DNA of 64,000 nucleotides from Hydractinia symbiolongicarpus (GCF_029227915.1 NC_079879.1:33546501-33610500); one strand, 5' to 3'. Shown: positions 23,063 to 34,888, numbered from the stretch's first letter. The notes: generated from the sequence alone by a model not told the origin. Program-made: numbers and translations.

Positions 23063-24750
23063 CTAAAATGAGTTTTAAGCCAAAAAGAGTCCTAACAGTG
23101 CAACTAATTGTTTTATTTTTCAGATTCATAACCCATTCGATGCATCAATCAGATGCATTTTTGATCAGACCTTAAAATAAGGCAATCAAGACATCATTAT
23201 GATGCTAAGTTAGAGGTTTAACATGTTAAATTGCGTGAAATTTAAAGCAGTAAAGATTCGGTGTTGTTACAGAAAACCAACAAAGAAACAACCGAACAAT
23301 TGTCCTATATGATCCTTCGAAACTTTGTTATTTGTTAACTTCGAAGACGATAGATTTCTGTTCAGGTCATGACACTGGCACACTCTTTCTTTATGTTAAA
23401 GATACTGACAATGACAAAACATTTTAACCTATTAACGACAACGGCAAAACATTTTAACCGGCTAACAGGCAAGAAGCCCTGTGGACAAGGTTGACCTGTC
23501 CCTTTCTGGTACAAAACCAAAAGTGACTAGGTAGCCGAATCTAGTGCTTTTGTGGTCCAGGTCTGTCCTACTAAACAAAATGCTTTTGAAAAATGTTTTG
23601 TTTTTTAAGGAAAAACTGACTTGCTACGATAGCTATTATCATACAGTAAGTTCAGCAACCTCGATCCCAGGGCGTCTGTTCTGACATCGGGAAAGCGATT
23701 TTATAAAATTTACCACGTTTTAGTGTGCGAGAGATTAAAGATTGGGTTGTTTATTCAACAGAGAAAATCTGGTAGAAAAAAACTTTTGCGAGTCAACATT
23801 TTTTTATTTAGAATTTTCTGACAAGTGAACTTTCGCGAGAAAATCGATATACGTTTTGGCCGCGAAACTTTCTACCCTCAGTTAATAATCAGCGTGTAAT
23901 AATAACGTGTAAATAGCTGAAACAGTGAAGAGTTATATCCACTTAAATATTTCACGTGGTATGGTAACCTTCAAAAAATGTAACTAGCAGATTTCCGCCT
24001 GCTTCTAAGATAGTCATGATATACGTTTCTGAAAAAAAAGCCTGAGGAAAATTGTTACGAGTGACTAACGTTGTCTTGTTGTCTCCTCAGTTGTTGGTTT
24101 TGAGGTATGTTCACAAAACTTTAGGCCTGCATTAACTTCTAGACTTCGAAGTAAGTCAATGGGCGTCACATGAAAAGTCAAATAGCGACATGTCATCTAG
24201 CAGACATAGCTTGTGATTACTCAACTTTGTCATATTTCAACAGAGGTTCATGTGACATGGAGTTAAGCCACGTGCTCAAGTTTTCACCAACGTGGAGGTG
24301 GCCAGAAATTTGGTTTTCGTCGAAAAACAATAGAACTTTCAAGTTTTTTGAAACCTTTTACATGTTAAGCAGGAAACCGAAATATTTTTAAGCCTAAGCC
24401 ATGAGGCCACACAACCCGTAAGTCTAAAAAAACATTGTATAACATTGTATGCTTTGTGTTGAAACATATAAATAGGGATCTTCTGTCTCCTTGCTTCTAA
24501 CCCATATTTATTAGGATAGACTGACAAAGAAAATAAAAGATAAGACTAGGTGTATTCCTACACCTACTGTTTCAGTGAAGGTGAAACAGCATGATTAGAG
24601 CTGCAGGTGTAGGATGTTAAATGAATGACAGTTCCAGAAGGGTAAAGTTCTTGTGAGGCATGACTACGTGGTATAAAAATAAAAGATCTATTAAGAAAGG
24701 CTTGACACAATTACGCCAAAATCGTTCTCTTTTCAGACACGTTTCTTTCT
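23063..24750. other. Non-coding stretch
   Basis: No gene seen. Single CCTCGATCCCAGGGC motif near 23659 and a TTTCGCGAGAAAATC patch near 23831. Confidence 0.4.
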
Positions 24751-24831
24751 ACAATATGTCCATTGTTTTTGTTATACTTTATTACTAAATATTGCGTTTT
24801 TTGAGCTGGAATATGGAAACGTTATCCAATG

Positions 24832-25872
24832 TCATTGTTCCAGCAGCCTCAGTGGAAGATGTATTTGTTCTTGAGCCTCGTTTACGTTTCCACCGCAACG
24901 AACAGCCTTTCCAGCAAAATATATTAATGGATTAAACACGGAATTCCCCATCAACAGATACTGTGTAACACAGGTCAGCTCTCCTGAGGGGTTTCTAAAG
25001 GCAACAATAGACACAGCTAATGGCATATTGAACACTATAAAACCCAGTGACACCAACAGGCACGTAAAAAAAGCCATCATCTCTTGTCTGCTCCGTCTCC
25101 TGACAAACGAATTAGGTTTGCTTACGGACCCTCTTCGCAGTGATAAAGAATGCTTTCTCACTTTCCACACAAGGAATAGATTTAGCAAACAGATTAATAT
25201 TCCAGCAAGGAAAATTATTGCTGCTGAGACTTTATGACTATCATAAAACGCCTCGGAAAGACCATACTCGATCCCGTTGTGGTACTGGAAGATGCTAATC
25301 GATCCTTGGAGCACAATTGCCATTACCCACAAAATGCATAGATATATTTTCATTTTCCCGTTTTCCATGAATACTTTGCACTCCATTAAATAACTGACAG
25401 AAAAAACTCTTTCTAGCGAGATGCCAACCACGTGAAAGATTGAGCTAAAAATTGAAAATCGTTGCAATTGCTCAGCTACCATAGTTATGACCATACTATA
25501 TTTCTCGCTTGCGTGCAGATCTACAATAACTGTAACGATGATCAACAAACTATAAAGCGTATCCGTAAAACATAAGCTTAAGATCAAATATTCAGACATT
25601 TTGCATTTTCTGGTTCGACATTTTAACCAAGTCAGTTCACCAATGTTTAATATCAATGCGATGGAAGCTATCACAATAAGAGGTGTATAGCATTTTAGTT
25701 GATCGTGTTCTGGAAGCATATAGTCTCCATTACATATTTGGAAAAACGAGTCATTGGTTTGAAAATATGTGAAATTGTTGCAGATAGAAATAATTATATC
25801 TGCACATTCTTCCAGTGTTTTGTTTCTGCATAAATTGATGTTGGTAATGTTTATGTGAACAGTTGAATCCAT
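24832..25872 (-). CDS. Rhodopsin-like orphan GPCR with frameshifted C-tail
   Basis: Single-exon receptor, ATG at 25872. It has three N-glycosylation sites near the N-terminus (N8, N18, N33). Helices are near 62-82, 95-117, 128-160, 174-195, 214-236, 266-290 and 300-318. Motifs are LERVF 153-157, Pro in TM6 (FNMPLA) and NPLIY 314-318. It is a near twin of 40414-41502. Just after NPLIY (about 24918-24925) it differs by a net two-base insertion, so the tail reads FAGKAVRCGG… instead of the twin's YWKGYSLRWK…. The original tail frame is still readable in the DNA down to about 24795. The result is loss of helix 8, so it is either a young pseudogene, an altered receptor or a sequencing error. Confidence 0.85.
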   Translation of the reverse strand: MDSTVHINITNINLCRNKTLEECADIIISICNNFTYFQTNDSFFQICNGDYMLPEHDQLKCYTPLIVIASIALILNIGELTWLKCRTRKCKMSEYLILSLCFTDTLYSLLIIVTVIVDLHASEKYSMVITMVAEQLQRFSIFSSIFHVVGISLERVFSVSYLMECKVFMENGKMKIYLCILWVMAIVLQGSISIFQYHNGIEYGLSEAFYDSHKVSAAIIFLAGILICLLNLFLVWKVRKHSLSLRRGSVSKPNSFVRRRSRQEMMAFFTCLLVSLGFIVFNMPLAVSIVAFRNPSGELTCVTQYLLMGNSVFNPLIYFAGKAVRCGGNVNEAQEQIHLPLRLLEQ

Positions 25873-25883
25873 CGTGCTTGTTA

Positions 25884-27550
25884 ACCCATCTGAGAGGCAA
25901 CCAAACTTCTATTTGTGCAAATCTACGACTTTACTTTTTAAAAATAAAACAAAATAGAATGAAAAAAATAAATAAATTAATTAATTATTCAAAGCTACCT
26001 TAAGAAATGCTATCCAATCACATAATAAACATCAGCTATAAACGATTCCAAAGATTATGCGCCATTGTGAATTTACGAGACAGGTGGTGCAAGTTGGACT
26101 CTGATCCTTGAGCACCACGTACTCTTGAAAACGGAGAAAAAAAGTCGTTTAACCTTTTACTGCCTTTGATGCATTAAACCAAATTTTTATTCTATTTCTA
26201 ATTTTTTCGAAATTGTGGAGCACGTTGACTACGCGATAAGTATACCAAAGAACTGAAAAATTTCTACACCGCCTATCTATAAACATGGATTAGCTATATT
26301 ATTACCTCCTGACTGATGACATATGTAGCTCTAGCTATTGGGGCAGACAAATTTTTTATTTATTATGTATAAGTTAAAACACATTGCGGTAGCTAATTAA
26401 AAAATATCCAGTTTTGTTACCAAACCGCCATCAAGCCATTTTGCTTCACAAATGAGTCATGCTTGCCCTCCTGAGAAAAAGTTAAAAGATGTGCGAAACG
26501 GTCAGACGGGGGTGCCGACTCGCAGGAAACGCCGCAAAAACCAGGGGGCTGTCAGACTACTTCTGGAATATTAAAAAAAAACCTAAAATTTTGCCCGGAG
26601 TAACCCGAATCAACGCAAAACAACATGTTTTTTAATCCCGAAAAAATTTAAGTGAGAACAATGTGTGCATTGCACGTTGAGCACAATTCGTTTGGTTTCA
26701 AACGGGCCCACACTTTTCCGGGCGTTTACAGACAAAAACCTTAAAAAACACCCATGGCCGTCCTCACATGTATGGTTCTTTCGGCGAGTCAGCACCCTCT
26801 TACAGTCAGTTAAAAAGAGTTCTAAGGAACCCAAAGCTTCACCTGTCCTTTAAAATTTATGTGTTTTTTCGGGACTGTTTGGAACTTTAAAATTTTTTCA
26901 GTAATATTAAGCCAAGGAATGTTTAAACATCATATGAAAAGTTTTTTATTTTTAAAATTATGCAAAATTATATGTAAAAATTTTCATTTTTTTACTATAA
27001 GGTAGTCATTTTCATCATTTTCATTACCTAAACACAGAATCCTCTTTTTATCCAAGGTGCTATTCTATAATGAAAGACGTGTTTCGGCATTGTATTCCAA
27101 ATGGTCTGATTGCAAAATATGCTTTACCTGGTTTGCCTTACCAAAGAAGTGAATTAAACCCTAGGATGAAGTTGAGGACTTGCAATGTTTTTGTATTTGT
27201 GTACTTAGTCTCATGGAACTTTTAAAATATTATGTTATACCTTAATTCAAGGCGCAGTTCTTTTGTTCATTTCAGCGGTTCTGGGCGCAGCAATTTGCTG
27301 GGGGGTCATGGGGGCGCTGTAAGCCCCCCCCCCCCTTCCATGGCAGGATCCATGGCGGGTCCGGAAACTTTCGCTATTTTAAGCCTCTACGCATTATAAA
27401 CGGCCTAAATAATGTTCAAATTATGAGCTTTGTTAGACACGTTTTTCGCTCTAAAGTTTTGAATGGACAAGAAAATAATAAACCATCTTTTAAAGGGTTT
27501 CAAAAAAGTGTATGAAAATTAAAAACAACAGTTTAAATCAAATATTTTAA
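25884..27550. other. Non-coding stretch with repeat fragments
   Basis: 26210-26262 is a fragment of the tandem repeat at 43172 (AAATTGTGGAGCACGTT… then AGTATACCAA). A C-homopolymer lies near 27328-27342. No gene recognised. Confidence 0.4.
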
Positions 27551-27581
27551 GACTGTTTCGCCCAATATCAGGGCTCGTCAG
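27551..27581 (-). ncRNA. Hammerhead-ribozyme-like motif
   Basis: On the minus strand: CUGACGA (27575-27581), a GCCC/GGGC stem II with 7-nt loop, then GAAAC (27555-27559) and AGUC. This matches the conserved hammerhead core CUGANGA … GAAA. Hammerheads of this small type are known in the terminal repeats of Penelope-like elements. No Penelope coding is recognisable next to it; two short minus-strand ORFs at 27587-27890 are of unknown nature. Confidence 0.55.
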
Positions 27582-28148
27582 CATGTCTAGGAAATGCTTA
27601 ATAACGTAATGTTGGCTATTCCAGACATAGACAGTCTGCTATATGCTAAAGTAGGCTTAACTAGGGTAAGCTGAATTGTTTTAACCAGTATTACAAGAAT
27701 GGTTGGCTTTAAAATTATCATCACATCCTTCATGAACACCTTGCAGACAAAACAGAATATGAGCTTGAGCATAAGTATTTTTAGCATTTAATGATGTAAA
27801 TACAGTTTCAACTTTGCACTTTGCACCACAGTTAAGAAAATAAGAAACTTGGTTTTTGGTTTTTGATGTATCTGTACTGTCTGGAGACACAGCATAATTT
27901 TCTCGCCACTACGAAATTAAAGTATTTGGTGAAGGGTGGCAAAAATTTTTTGTGTTCGGAGTACTAACCATGCTACCGCAACTAGTCTACCAAAACAAAC
28001 TACACCAAGCTTGATAGTACAAGTAAAAACAGCTTCATTCCCCACAAATTCTATTGTTATTGAAGATATTATTTCGGTTTGTCTGTTCAGTATTCATATT
28101 ACTGTGGAAAGTTTATCATTTCTTGAACATGATAGTTTAGTAGGCGAC

Positions 28149-28177
28149 GTTTCGGGAGATCCTTCTCCCATCATCGG
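28149..28177 (-). ncRNA. Hammerhead-like motif, left arm
   Basis: Minus strand: CCGAUGA, U, a 6-bp stem GGGAGA/UCUCCC with AGGA loop, then GAAAC. It differs from consensus at the second core base (C for U). Confidence 0.45.
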
Positions 28178-28218
28178 GCAAAGTAAAATGTTTTTTTGTC
28201 ATTGTCATTTTACTTTGC

Positions 28219-28250
28219 CCGATGATGGGAGAAGGATCTCCCGAAACGTC
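28219..28250 (+). ncRNA. Hammerhead-like motif, right arm
   Basis: Identical to the left-arm motif but on the plus strand: CCGAUGA at 28219-28225, stem II 28227-28242, GAAAC 28243-28247, then GUC. Confidence 0.45.
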
Positions 28251-28307
28251 GCCTACTAAACTATCATGTTCAAGAAATGATAAACTTTCCACAGTAAATT
28301 CTATTGT

Positions 28308-29965
28308 ATTACACTAGTTTAATTATACAAAGCGGTGTCATCATATGTAAGATGGAATAAATAAATGACTTACCTTCTTAGCAAGAAAGTAAAACAGAAT
28401 TCTTACTATATATATACCTTAGGGTAAAGGAAAAACCCTAATGATAAAATGTTGAAGCACGTCAACCAGTGATTTGTCTCCAACATGTAGCCAAGACATG
28501 TAGCTATACAAACAAATCCCCAGTGACTTTAAGAGCTAAAAATAATTATCCCAGGAAATAAGTAAATTGTCGAAACTAACTTCTGTATTATACAACAAGA
28601 TGTAGCACTACAGAATAAAACATATATGCACCCTTTTGGTTGGTCACTGCAAAATGTGTTTGCTCAAATATTATTCAATACACCTTTACGATAATTCAAT
28701 TGTACATGCATTCCTACGGCTCTCCATCATTTTACAATATCGGAGTTTCTTAGAGCCGAAAGCGTGTTTTCTCCGTTTTTTAACTTCCGTAATCAATTTC
28801 TTTCAAATTTTCAGAAAACGTTAATAACAATAAGATACAACTTATGTGTACTTTTCATTAAAAACAAAACGCGGCAAGAAAAGTTATCACGAAAAAACGT
28901 GTTTTCTCCTTAATAAACTCTTATAAAAGTGTGACTCCTCCGATCGCTAAATAAGCTTCGATGGAGTGTTAGTTTTCCCGAATTATCGTAAAGGTGTATT
29001 GATAACATAATAAATAAAAGACAAACGAAAATTTTATCACTTAAACCGTAGTCGTAATCATGATTAAGCTTTTGTACCAACATAATTTAACTTGAACATT
29101 CTGGTACTTTACAATTTCTTTGGACTGGTTAAAAAATTTGGGCTTAAACTAGTTTTATCAATTCCTATCTGACTTATGTCAACCAGAAAAATTGCTTTTA
29201 ATGTTTTTTGTACTTGTATCTGTGTTAAAACAGATATGCTGTAAAAAATGCCTAAATTAAAAAACTTAAGAACTACAATGATAGGTCAATATATATTGGG
29301 CTCTCTTTCATCGATCTGGTCGAAACTATACCATATCAAGTTTTAAGCCATTTTTTTAATTTTTGCACAAGTTATTGGATTTTTACCATTAGTGAAGAGT
29401 ATGCTTTTTTATACTACCCACAGCAAATTGCCACTTTGACTGGCTAATTGGTTAGGAATTATTAATTTTTTTTAAAAATTCACAGACTTGTACTAATATC
29501 AAAATTCCTCAGATGATATTATCCCAGTAGTAAGCTATAAACATCTGCAGGAAGTTATTATCAGTCTACGTGTGCCCTGGGCCTATTTCGTGAAAATTAA
29601 AAATTAAGTATAAAAAGGATTTTTCATATGAAAGTTAGATGGTGCATGCTTTTATTAGCTATATATTACAAGTGTTCAAGATAACAAGAACAATAAAGCA
29701 TTCCCTTTTTCACATAAAGCAATTGCAGAACCCTCTAAGTTTTTGGTCAACAACAACGACTTTAAAAATAACCCACTCTGCATTGAAATTTCTAGCAGCT
29801 AGCTAGCTAGCTACATATGTTCAAATATCTATAGCTACGCAACTCTAATTATATTTTTGACGTAAAGACTTGATTTAATGAAACTTTACGTATCTTTCTT
29901 GTACATTTAAAAAATTATTGCATCTCATTGCAGCACACCATGCTTGGTTACTTATTAGTCTTGCA
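28308..29965. other. Non-coding stretch
   Basis: No gene seen. A GCTAGCTAGCTAGC microsatellite-like run lies near 29798-29812. Confidence 0.4.
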
Positions 29966-30085
29966 TGCTTTCGTTTGGTCCGAAAAACCCTTGATTGCTT
30001 TCATTTGGTCCGAAAAGTCATTGATTGCTTTCGTTTTGTCCGAAAAAACCCTCTTAATTGCTTTCGTTTGGTCCGAAATTCAAAT
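29966..30085 (+). repeat. Four-copy 30-bp tandem repeat
   Basis: Units start at 29966, 29996, 30026 and 30059, each beginning TGCTTTCGTTTGGTCCGAAA with small changes. The overlapping ORFs here are by-products of the repeat. Confidence 0.75.
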
Positions 30086-31342
30086 TACACGGCATCGGTT
30101 ACAAAAAAATTCAATGATTATTGAAAAATACATGCTGTATCACAATTCGAATGCCGTAAATATGGTTAAAAGTCGTCAGTTTTTTTGTAAACCAATCAGA
30201 ATATTTATTTCGGCCGGCAAGCCAAACACATTGCATGAAAATTCTTCGGATGTCAGTCGCTTTTTGACGTATCCATCAACTCAGTCACACAAAAGAAAGG
30301 TCCGTAAAATAAGGGTCGCAGGGACGCCAGGATCGCAGTACCCTATTATTTTTTACGAATGTTAGAAAAATTATGTCAGTTGCGTGATGGCGCTGACGTA
30401 CACTGGATCTGCCCCTGCAAGGTAACTCGATTATGCAAGACATGTAAAATTCCCCCTGGCTGATTGCATAAATATTGGTTGTTGGTTTTAATGTGTCTAA
30501 GACTAGAAGCTGTGATTTCATTTCTCTTAGTCTTGCCTCAATACTTTTAAAAATAGTTTGGAAAGAACTATTGGTATGATTGGAACTTTTCATTTAAATA
30601 TTAGTAAAATTGCATAATTTTTTTATCACAGCATCTAAAAGAAAGGAAAAAATTCCCGTTGTTTTCGGGGTTTTATTACTGGGAGGACGCAAACATAACA
30701 TATTTTGATGGCAGCCTCACAGTACTGTGCATGTCTAACTACCATGTTATGTTTCTAGGATGTGTTTCTTAAATTTATTATACTAGAATTGTTGAATTTA
30801 GATTTTGATTAGATGATAGCAAATATGGCTACTTTAGGTATTTTAAAATTTTTTGGGTACATTTGAGCTATGATGGTGCTCAGAAAAACAAGTACAGCAA
30901 CATCGCTCCAATCAAAATAAGTTCTCCAAACTATATTTGATCAGAAAAAAAATTCCTGATATTCCTAGTTTGGATAAAATTGAAATATCGTATTCAATTT
31001 CGTTGCAACCAGGTTGTCTTTTTAAGCCATGTGTCACCGCAGCTTATCGCAAAAGGAACTTGCTATTTTGGGCTTTCATTCATCCAGCATGGTTTATTTC
31101 TCTAAAAAAGCTGACCAAGCTCCCTCCCTTTTCCACGGGGCCTAAAATTTTATGTTTTTTAAAGATATTCTTCGCTGTGTTCCGCATCCCTTGAACGCAG
31201 GAAGCCATTATGGAATTCGGCAACCACGCCAAATTTCAGAAAAACCGGCGCATGCGCACACTTTCTTTCCATCGACAGATGGCCGTGAGTGCATATGCGA
31301 AAACAAATTCACACAATTCAGTTTGTCCGTTATTTCAATTGT
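30086..31342. other. Non-coding stretch
   Basis: No recognisable gene. The short ORFs on both strands have no domain. Confidence 0.4.
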
Positions 31343-31593
31343 GTAGAGCTCGACACGCTCATGAAGAAAATGTATGTGATCATCTGATTTTGACGAACGG
31401 TTAATGATATATAAGGGTTTAAAAATTATGCTGAGATCAGCAAAGACCCGCGACAACACACAAAATTATTTTTTAGAAATTTGTATACATGTTGCCTTTA
31501 TCGTATAGCTCTTGAAACGCTGATCAAGAAAATGTATAGGATCATGTACTTTTGACAAATAGTTGCAGAGATATTAGGGTTTGAAGGTTTTTT
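31343..31593 (+). repeat. Imperfect tandem duplication, about 160-bp period
   Basis: 31343-31430 and 31503-31593 share a similar order of phrases: AGCTC, CGCTGATCAAGAAAATGTAT-like, GGATCAT, TTTTGACAAA-like and AGGGTTT. Confidence 0.45.
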
Positions 31594-31947
31594 TATGACG
31601 TCATCAATCCGTCCATTCCGAAACGGATTCTAAGACCCAGGTTTGGTAAAATTACCCAAATTGGTCCCAGATGGTCCCTAGTTACCCACACGATTAAAAA
31701 TCATTGACGTCACTAACTCGTTTCCAAGTTATTTGACCTCAAAGTTTTAAGTGCACTGCAATGGCTTCGCTAATCTTAATGAACTTTCCTTTGGCGTCAA
31801 TACTATTTTAACGGTAAAATTGGTAAATTACAGAACAATTTTATAAGCGATCTTTTATAGAATTTGTTAAAGAAATTTCTGAAGAATATAATCCACTTTG
31901 CAAAGGTGATAGACAGAAACACGGAACTGGCGTATTATTATATAAGA
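31594..31947. other. Non-coding stretch
   Basis: Nothing recognised apart from two TGACGTCA-like sites. Confidence 0.35.
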
Positions 31948-32073
31948 CTAGTCAGTGACCCATGGAAGAATCCACAAGTTTCCCCGTTCTTTTTATACCG
32001 CATTATGTGCGTCTCGCTACTGACGGTACTATTTTGCATGACAAACAGGCGTATACAGGTATTATAATACAGA
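31948..32073 (-). mobile_element. Mini-Helitron, 126 bp
   Basis: Read on the minus strand it begins TCTGTATTATAATACC and ends with a hairpin near its 3' end and then ACTAG, followed by T. A 5' TC, a 3' subterminal hairpin and a CTRR end inserted between A and T are the Helitron hallmarks. It is non-autonomous and has no coding capacity. Family members are at 42160 and 54301. Confidence 0.7.
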
Positions 32074-32314
32074 TGTGTTATGTATATTTTAACAAGTACT
32101 TCTGTCCATGCTCACTGTCTCTGAAGCCACATGCTAAACATACCCTTTGTACCATCATCCAACTTTGAACTTTGTAAAAGTTAATAACTGTAGGTTGTTC
32201 TTACTTGAAGCGTTTTAATAAAGTTAACATACCACAGAGAGGACTATTTGCACCATATCAACACATTATTTAAAAGTTAAACGTTAGTTACTGTGGATGA
32301 TAATAAACATTTTC

Positions 32315-32475
32315 GGACCTAGATGTAGGTAACTACTTCTTCTGTAGGGCTGGTAACCAAATCTCAGGAAGTTGATACGAGATGCTGTTTATGTGTTTGT
32401 TACGTTCTACACTGTTGATGGTTTCTTTAATCTTTCTGGCCGTTGTTCTGGTTTCTCTGTCAATGATTTTCTTCT
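32315..32475 (-). repeat. Penelope direct repeat, 3' copy
   Basis: 161 bp matching 34889-35049 with one difference seen (GGTTTCTCTG versus GGATTCTCTG). Confidence 0.9.
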
Positions 32476-32818
32476 CATCCCAATTAAACTGATTACTTCT
32501 GCTCCAGCTGTGGTCAGCAATTTCGTTTTTCTTCACATCTCCGTTTCTCACTGCGCGCATATGTTCTTGTACTCGTTGCTTAAACTTTCTTTTTGTTTCG
32601 CCTATATACACCGCATCACAATCTTTACACGGGATTTCGTAAATAACATTGCTTTGTTCTTCCAGGTTTACTTTGTCTTTTGGTTTAGACAAAGTGCTTC
32701 TTAGGGTGTCTTTAGAGTTAAGAATACATTTGATCGTGTGTTGTCTTAAGACTCGACGAAGGGTAGGAATGCTGATGCGATAAATTCCGCTGATGTTTCC
32801 TTGTTGTCTCCGCTGCAT
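32333..32818 (-). pseudogene. Penelope GIY-YIG endonuclease part
   Basis: C-terminal part of the element polyprotein: VIYEIPCKDCDAVYIGETKR is the Cys-bearing GIY-YIG-type motif of Penelope endonucleases, followed by RVQEH and the conserved C-terminal ERNKHINSISYQLPEIWLP. It overlaps the end of the RT ORF (32746-33435) in another frame, so a frameshift lies near 32780. Confidence 0.85.
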
Positions 32819-34690
32819 CTTCTCTTCATTTTATTTTCTACTTGCGTGATGATTTTATGACTGTATTCATTTGCGATTAATGCATTTCTTACACGTCGAA
32901 TTTCCTCTTTCCTCTCCTGTTTGTCGCTGACTACGCTGTTGGCCCGATTCAGTAATGAAGATATGACACTTTTTTTGCAAGATTTCTGATGGTTTGATTC
33001 GAAGTTAAGGTACTGGTCAGTGTGTAATGGTTTACGATACACTGAGACTGAAATGGAACCATTCTTGCGTTTGACCAAAGTGTCCAGAAAAGCGTGTTCA
33101 AGCTCAACAGTGAATTTGATTTGTCGATGTAGGCCGTTGATGTGTTCATGGAACTCTTCTAGTTGTGATCTTTTGATTATGGCGAATACGTTGTCAACAA
33201 ATCTTTTCCAAACCTTTGGACGTCTGTCTGATGTGACTAATGCTGTTGTCTCGTGTGCTTGCATGTATATTTCTGCAACTACTGATGATGCAGGGCCTCC
33301 CATGGCAACTCCGTCTGTTTGAGTGTAGAAGTTCTTATTAAACAGATACCATGTTTTGGTTAGAACAAGTTCGACCAAACGCAGAAAATCCGGTACTGGA
33401 ATCTTCGTCTTTTCACCGAATGCCGCATCGTTCAAGGTCTTTAATAATGTTTAAGGTGTCTTTTATCGGAACATTTGTTTAGAGTGATGTGACATCAAAT
33501 GATACCATGCATTCGTCGTCTGCTATCTTTATTCCTCTGATGTATCCCAAAAATTCTTTTGAGTTTTTGCTGTGGTCACTTGCTGTAAAATTGCTGAGGA
33601 TAGAAGCAACAAATTTTGATAGGTTGTATAACGGTGTTCCAGTGCAGGATACTATTGGTCGAATTGGATTTCCCTGTTTATGAATTTTTGATAGTCCGTA
33701 AAATCGCGGTGGTGGTCCGTCACAAGGTTTCAGTCGGTAATACTGCTTATCGTCGATGTATTCTTTTCTCTTCAACTCCATTAAGATGTTCCTCGCTTCT
33801 CGTTTGATGACTTCTGTAGGATCTTTCTTGAGAGGTTTTTAAGGCCCGTTGTTGATGTGTTCGTTGCACTTGTTGATGTAGTCAGGTGTATTCATGATAA
33901 TCGTTGTTCTCCCCTTTTCTGCCGGTAGGATTATGACATCTTTGTCCTTCTTTAGATTCTTCAATGACACTCTTTCAGATTTTTGCAACTTGTCCTTTTG
34001 TGTTTTGCTTTTCTGTAGCGTGAGACTTACTTTAGCTCTTACTGTGTCTGCCTTTTCTTTTGGTAGATCTTTAATTGCCTCTTCCACTTTCGCAACTATT
34101 TCTTTCTTTGGAATTGAAGCTGGTGTCATACAAAAATTCATTCCTTTGATAGAAGGTTTGTTTCTTCTGTCGTGAGTTGTCTGTTGGAGAGATTGACAAT
34201 CCATTTGCTCTTTTCTATACCCGTTTGTGTATCATCATTGAATCTGTCATTGATTTTGTTAAACTTTGTTAAGGTGTCTGTCTTTAACTGATCTCATTTC
34301 TTTTTCATACACGCTATCATGAATATTCTTAACCTGTTTATATTGGTCGATGGAAAGTCTCGATTTGATGGTGTTGTCAAGATCAAGTATTTGGCGATGT
34401 AGGGTGTTACGTGTTACGTGATTTAGGTGGATTCTTTCTTGCAACAACTGGCGGTTTGCGCGTTGTAAGATTTTCTTACTTCTTTTAGTCTTTACTCTGC
34501 AGGTAAGTCGAAGATCTTTAGGTGTTATTTCGTTGTGAATACAACGTAGAGAAAACCGAAGATGTTTAAAGTATCGTGCGTATTTTATTCTTGATTTCTC
34601 TAGCGATCTGACTTCTGCCAAGATGGATTCTCCGTATTGCTGTTTGATATTATTGAAGATATTATTTCGGTTTGTCTGTTCAGTATTCAT
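32746..34690 (-). pseudogene. Penelope N-terminal and reverse transcriptase ORF, broken
   Basis: Pieces in order are as follows. 34259-34690 is N-terminal, with its ATG at 34690. 33839-34204 includes LPAEKGRTTIIMN. 33479-33781 has PRFYGLSKIHKQGNPIRPI and FDVTSL. 32746-33435 has GVAMGGPASS, then RFVDN where active RTs have the YVDD-type motif, and FLDTLVKRKNG. Lesions are frameshifts near 34257 and 34180, a stop at 33839, a stop at 33479 and a frameshift near 33437. The catalytic motif itself has changed from DD to DN. Confidence 0.85.
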
Positions 34691-34741
34691 ATTACTGTGG
34701 AAAGTTTATCATTTCTTGAACATGATAGTTTAGTAGGCGAC

Positions 34742-34771
34742 GTTTCGGGAGATCCTTCTCCCATCATCGGG
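34742..34771 (-). ncRNA. Hammerhead-like motif of the Penelope element
   Basis: Same sequence as the pair at 28149 and 28219 (CCGAUGA, 6-bp stem II with AGGA loop, GAAAC, GUC) at the 5' end of the element. Hammerheads are known in Penelope pseudo-LTRs. The C in place of U in the core may reduce activity. Confidence 0.5.
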
Positions 34772-34888
34772 AAAAGTAAAATGATGTTGAGCATGTATTT
34801 ATATAATTGCAGAGGATCGAAATTCATGAAAATTAACCAGTCAGAAACGAGCTGATAATTACAGTTAATTACGGTAATTAAAATTTTT

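Larger units (their letters stand above)
28058..28296 (-). mobile_element. Penelope-like fragment forming a perfect 91-bp inverted repeat
   Basis: 28058-28190 matches 34650-34781, the 5' part of the Penelope-like element, including its hammerhead-like motif and the start of its first ORF. A second, inverted copy of the last 91 bp (28206-28296) is exactly complementary to 28100-28190 across a 15-bp T-rich spacer. A 12-bp direct repeat AAATTCTATTGT flanks the insertion (28046-28057 and 28296-28307), so this is a genuine single insertion event. Confidence 0.85.
32315..34790 (-). mobile_element. Penelope-like element, near full length
   Basis: Minus-strand order: hammerhead-like motif (34742-34771), N-terminal ORF, Penelope RT and GIY-YIG endonuclease, then a 3' end that is repeated directly at 34889-35049. 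This is the classical Penelope layout with a partial upstream tandem copy forming a pseudo-LTR. The ORF is broken by about two frameshifts in the N-terminal part, two in-frame stops and one frameshift before the palm motifs, so it is not autonomous now. The near identity of its repeats says it is young. Confidence 0.88.

Noticed and set aside
29928-30365. 145-aa plus-strand ORF
   Set aside because: Its first half is a 30-bp tandem repeat and the rest has no recognisable feature.
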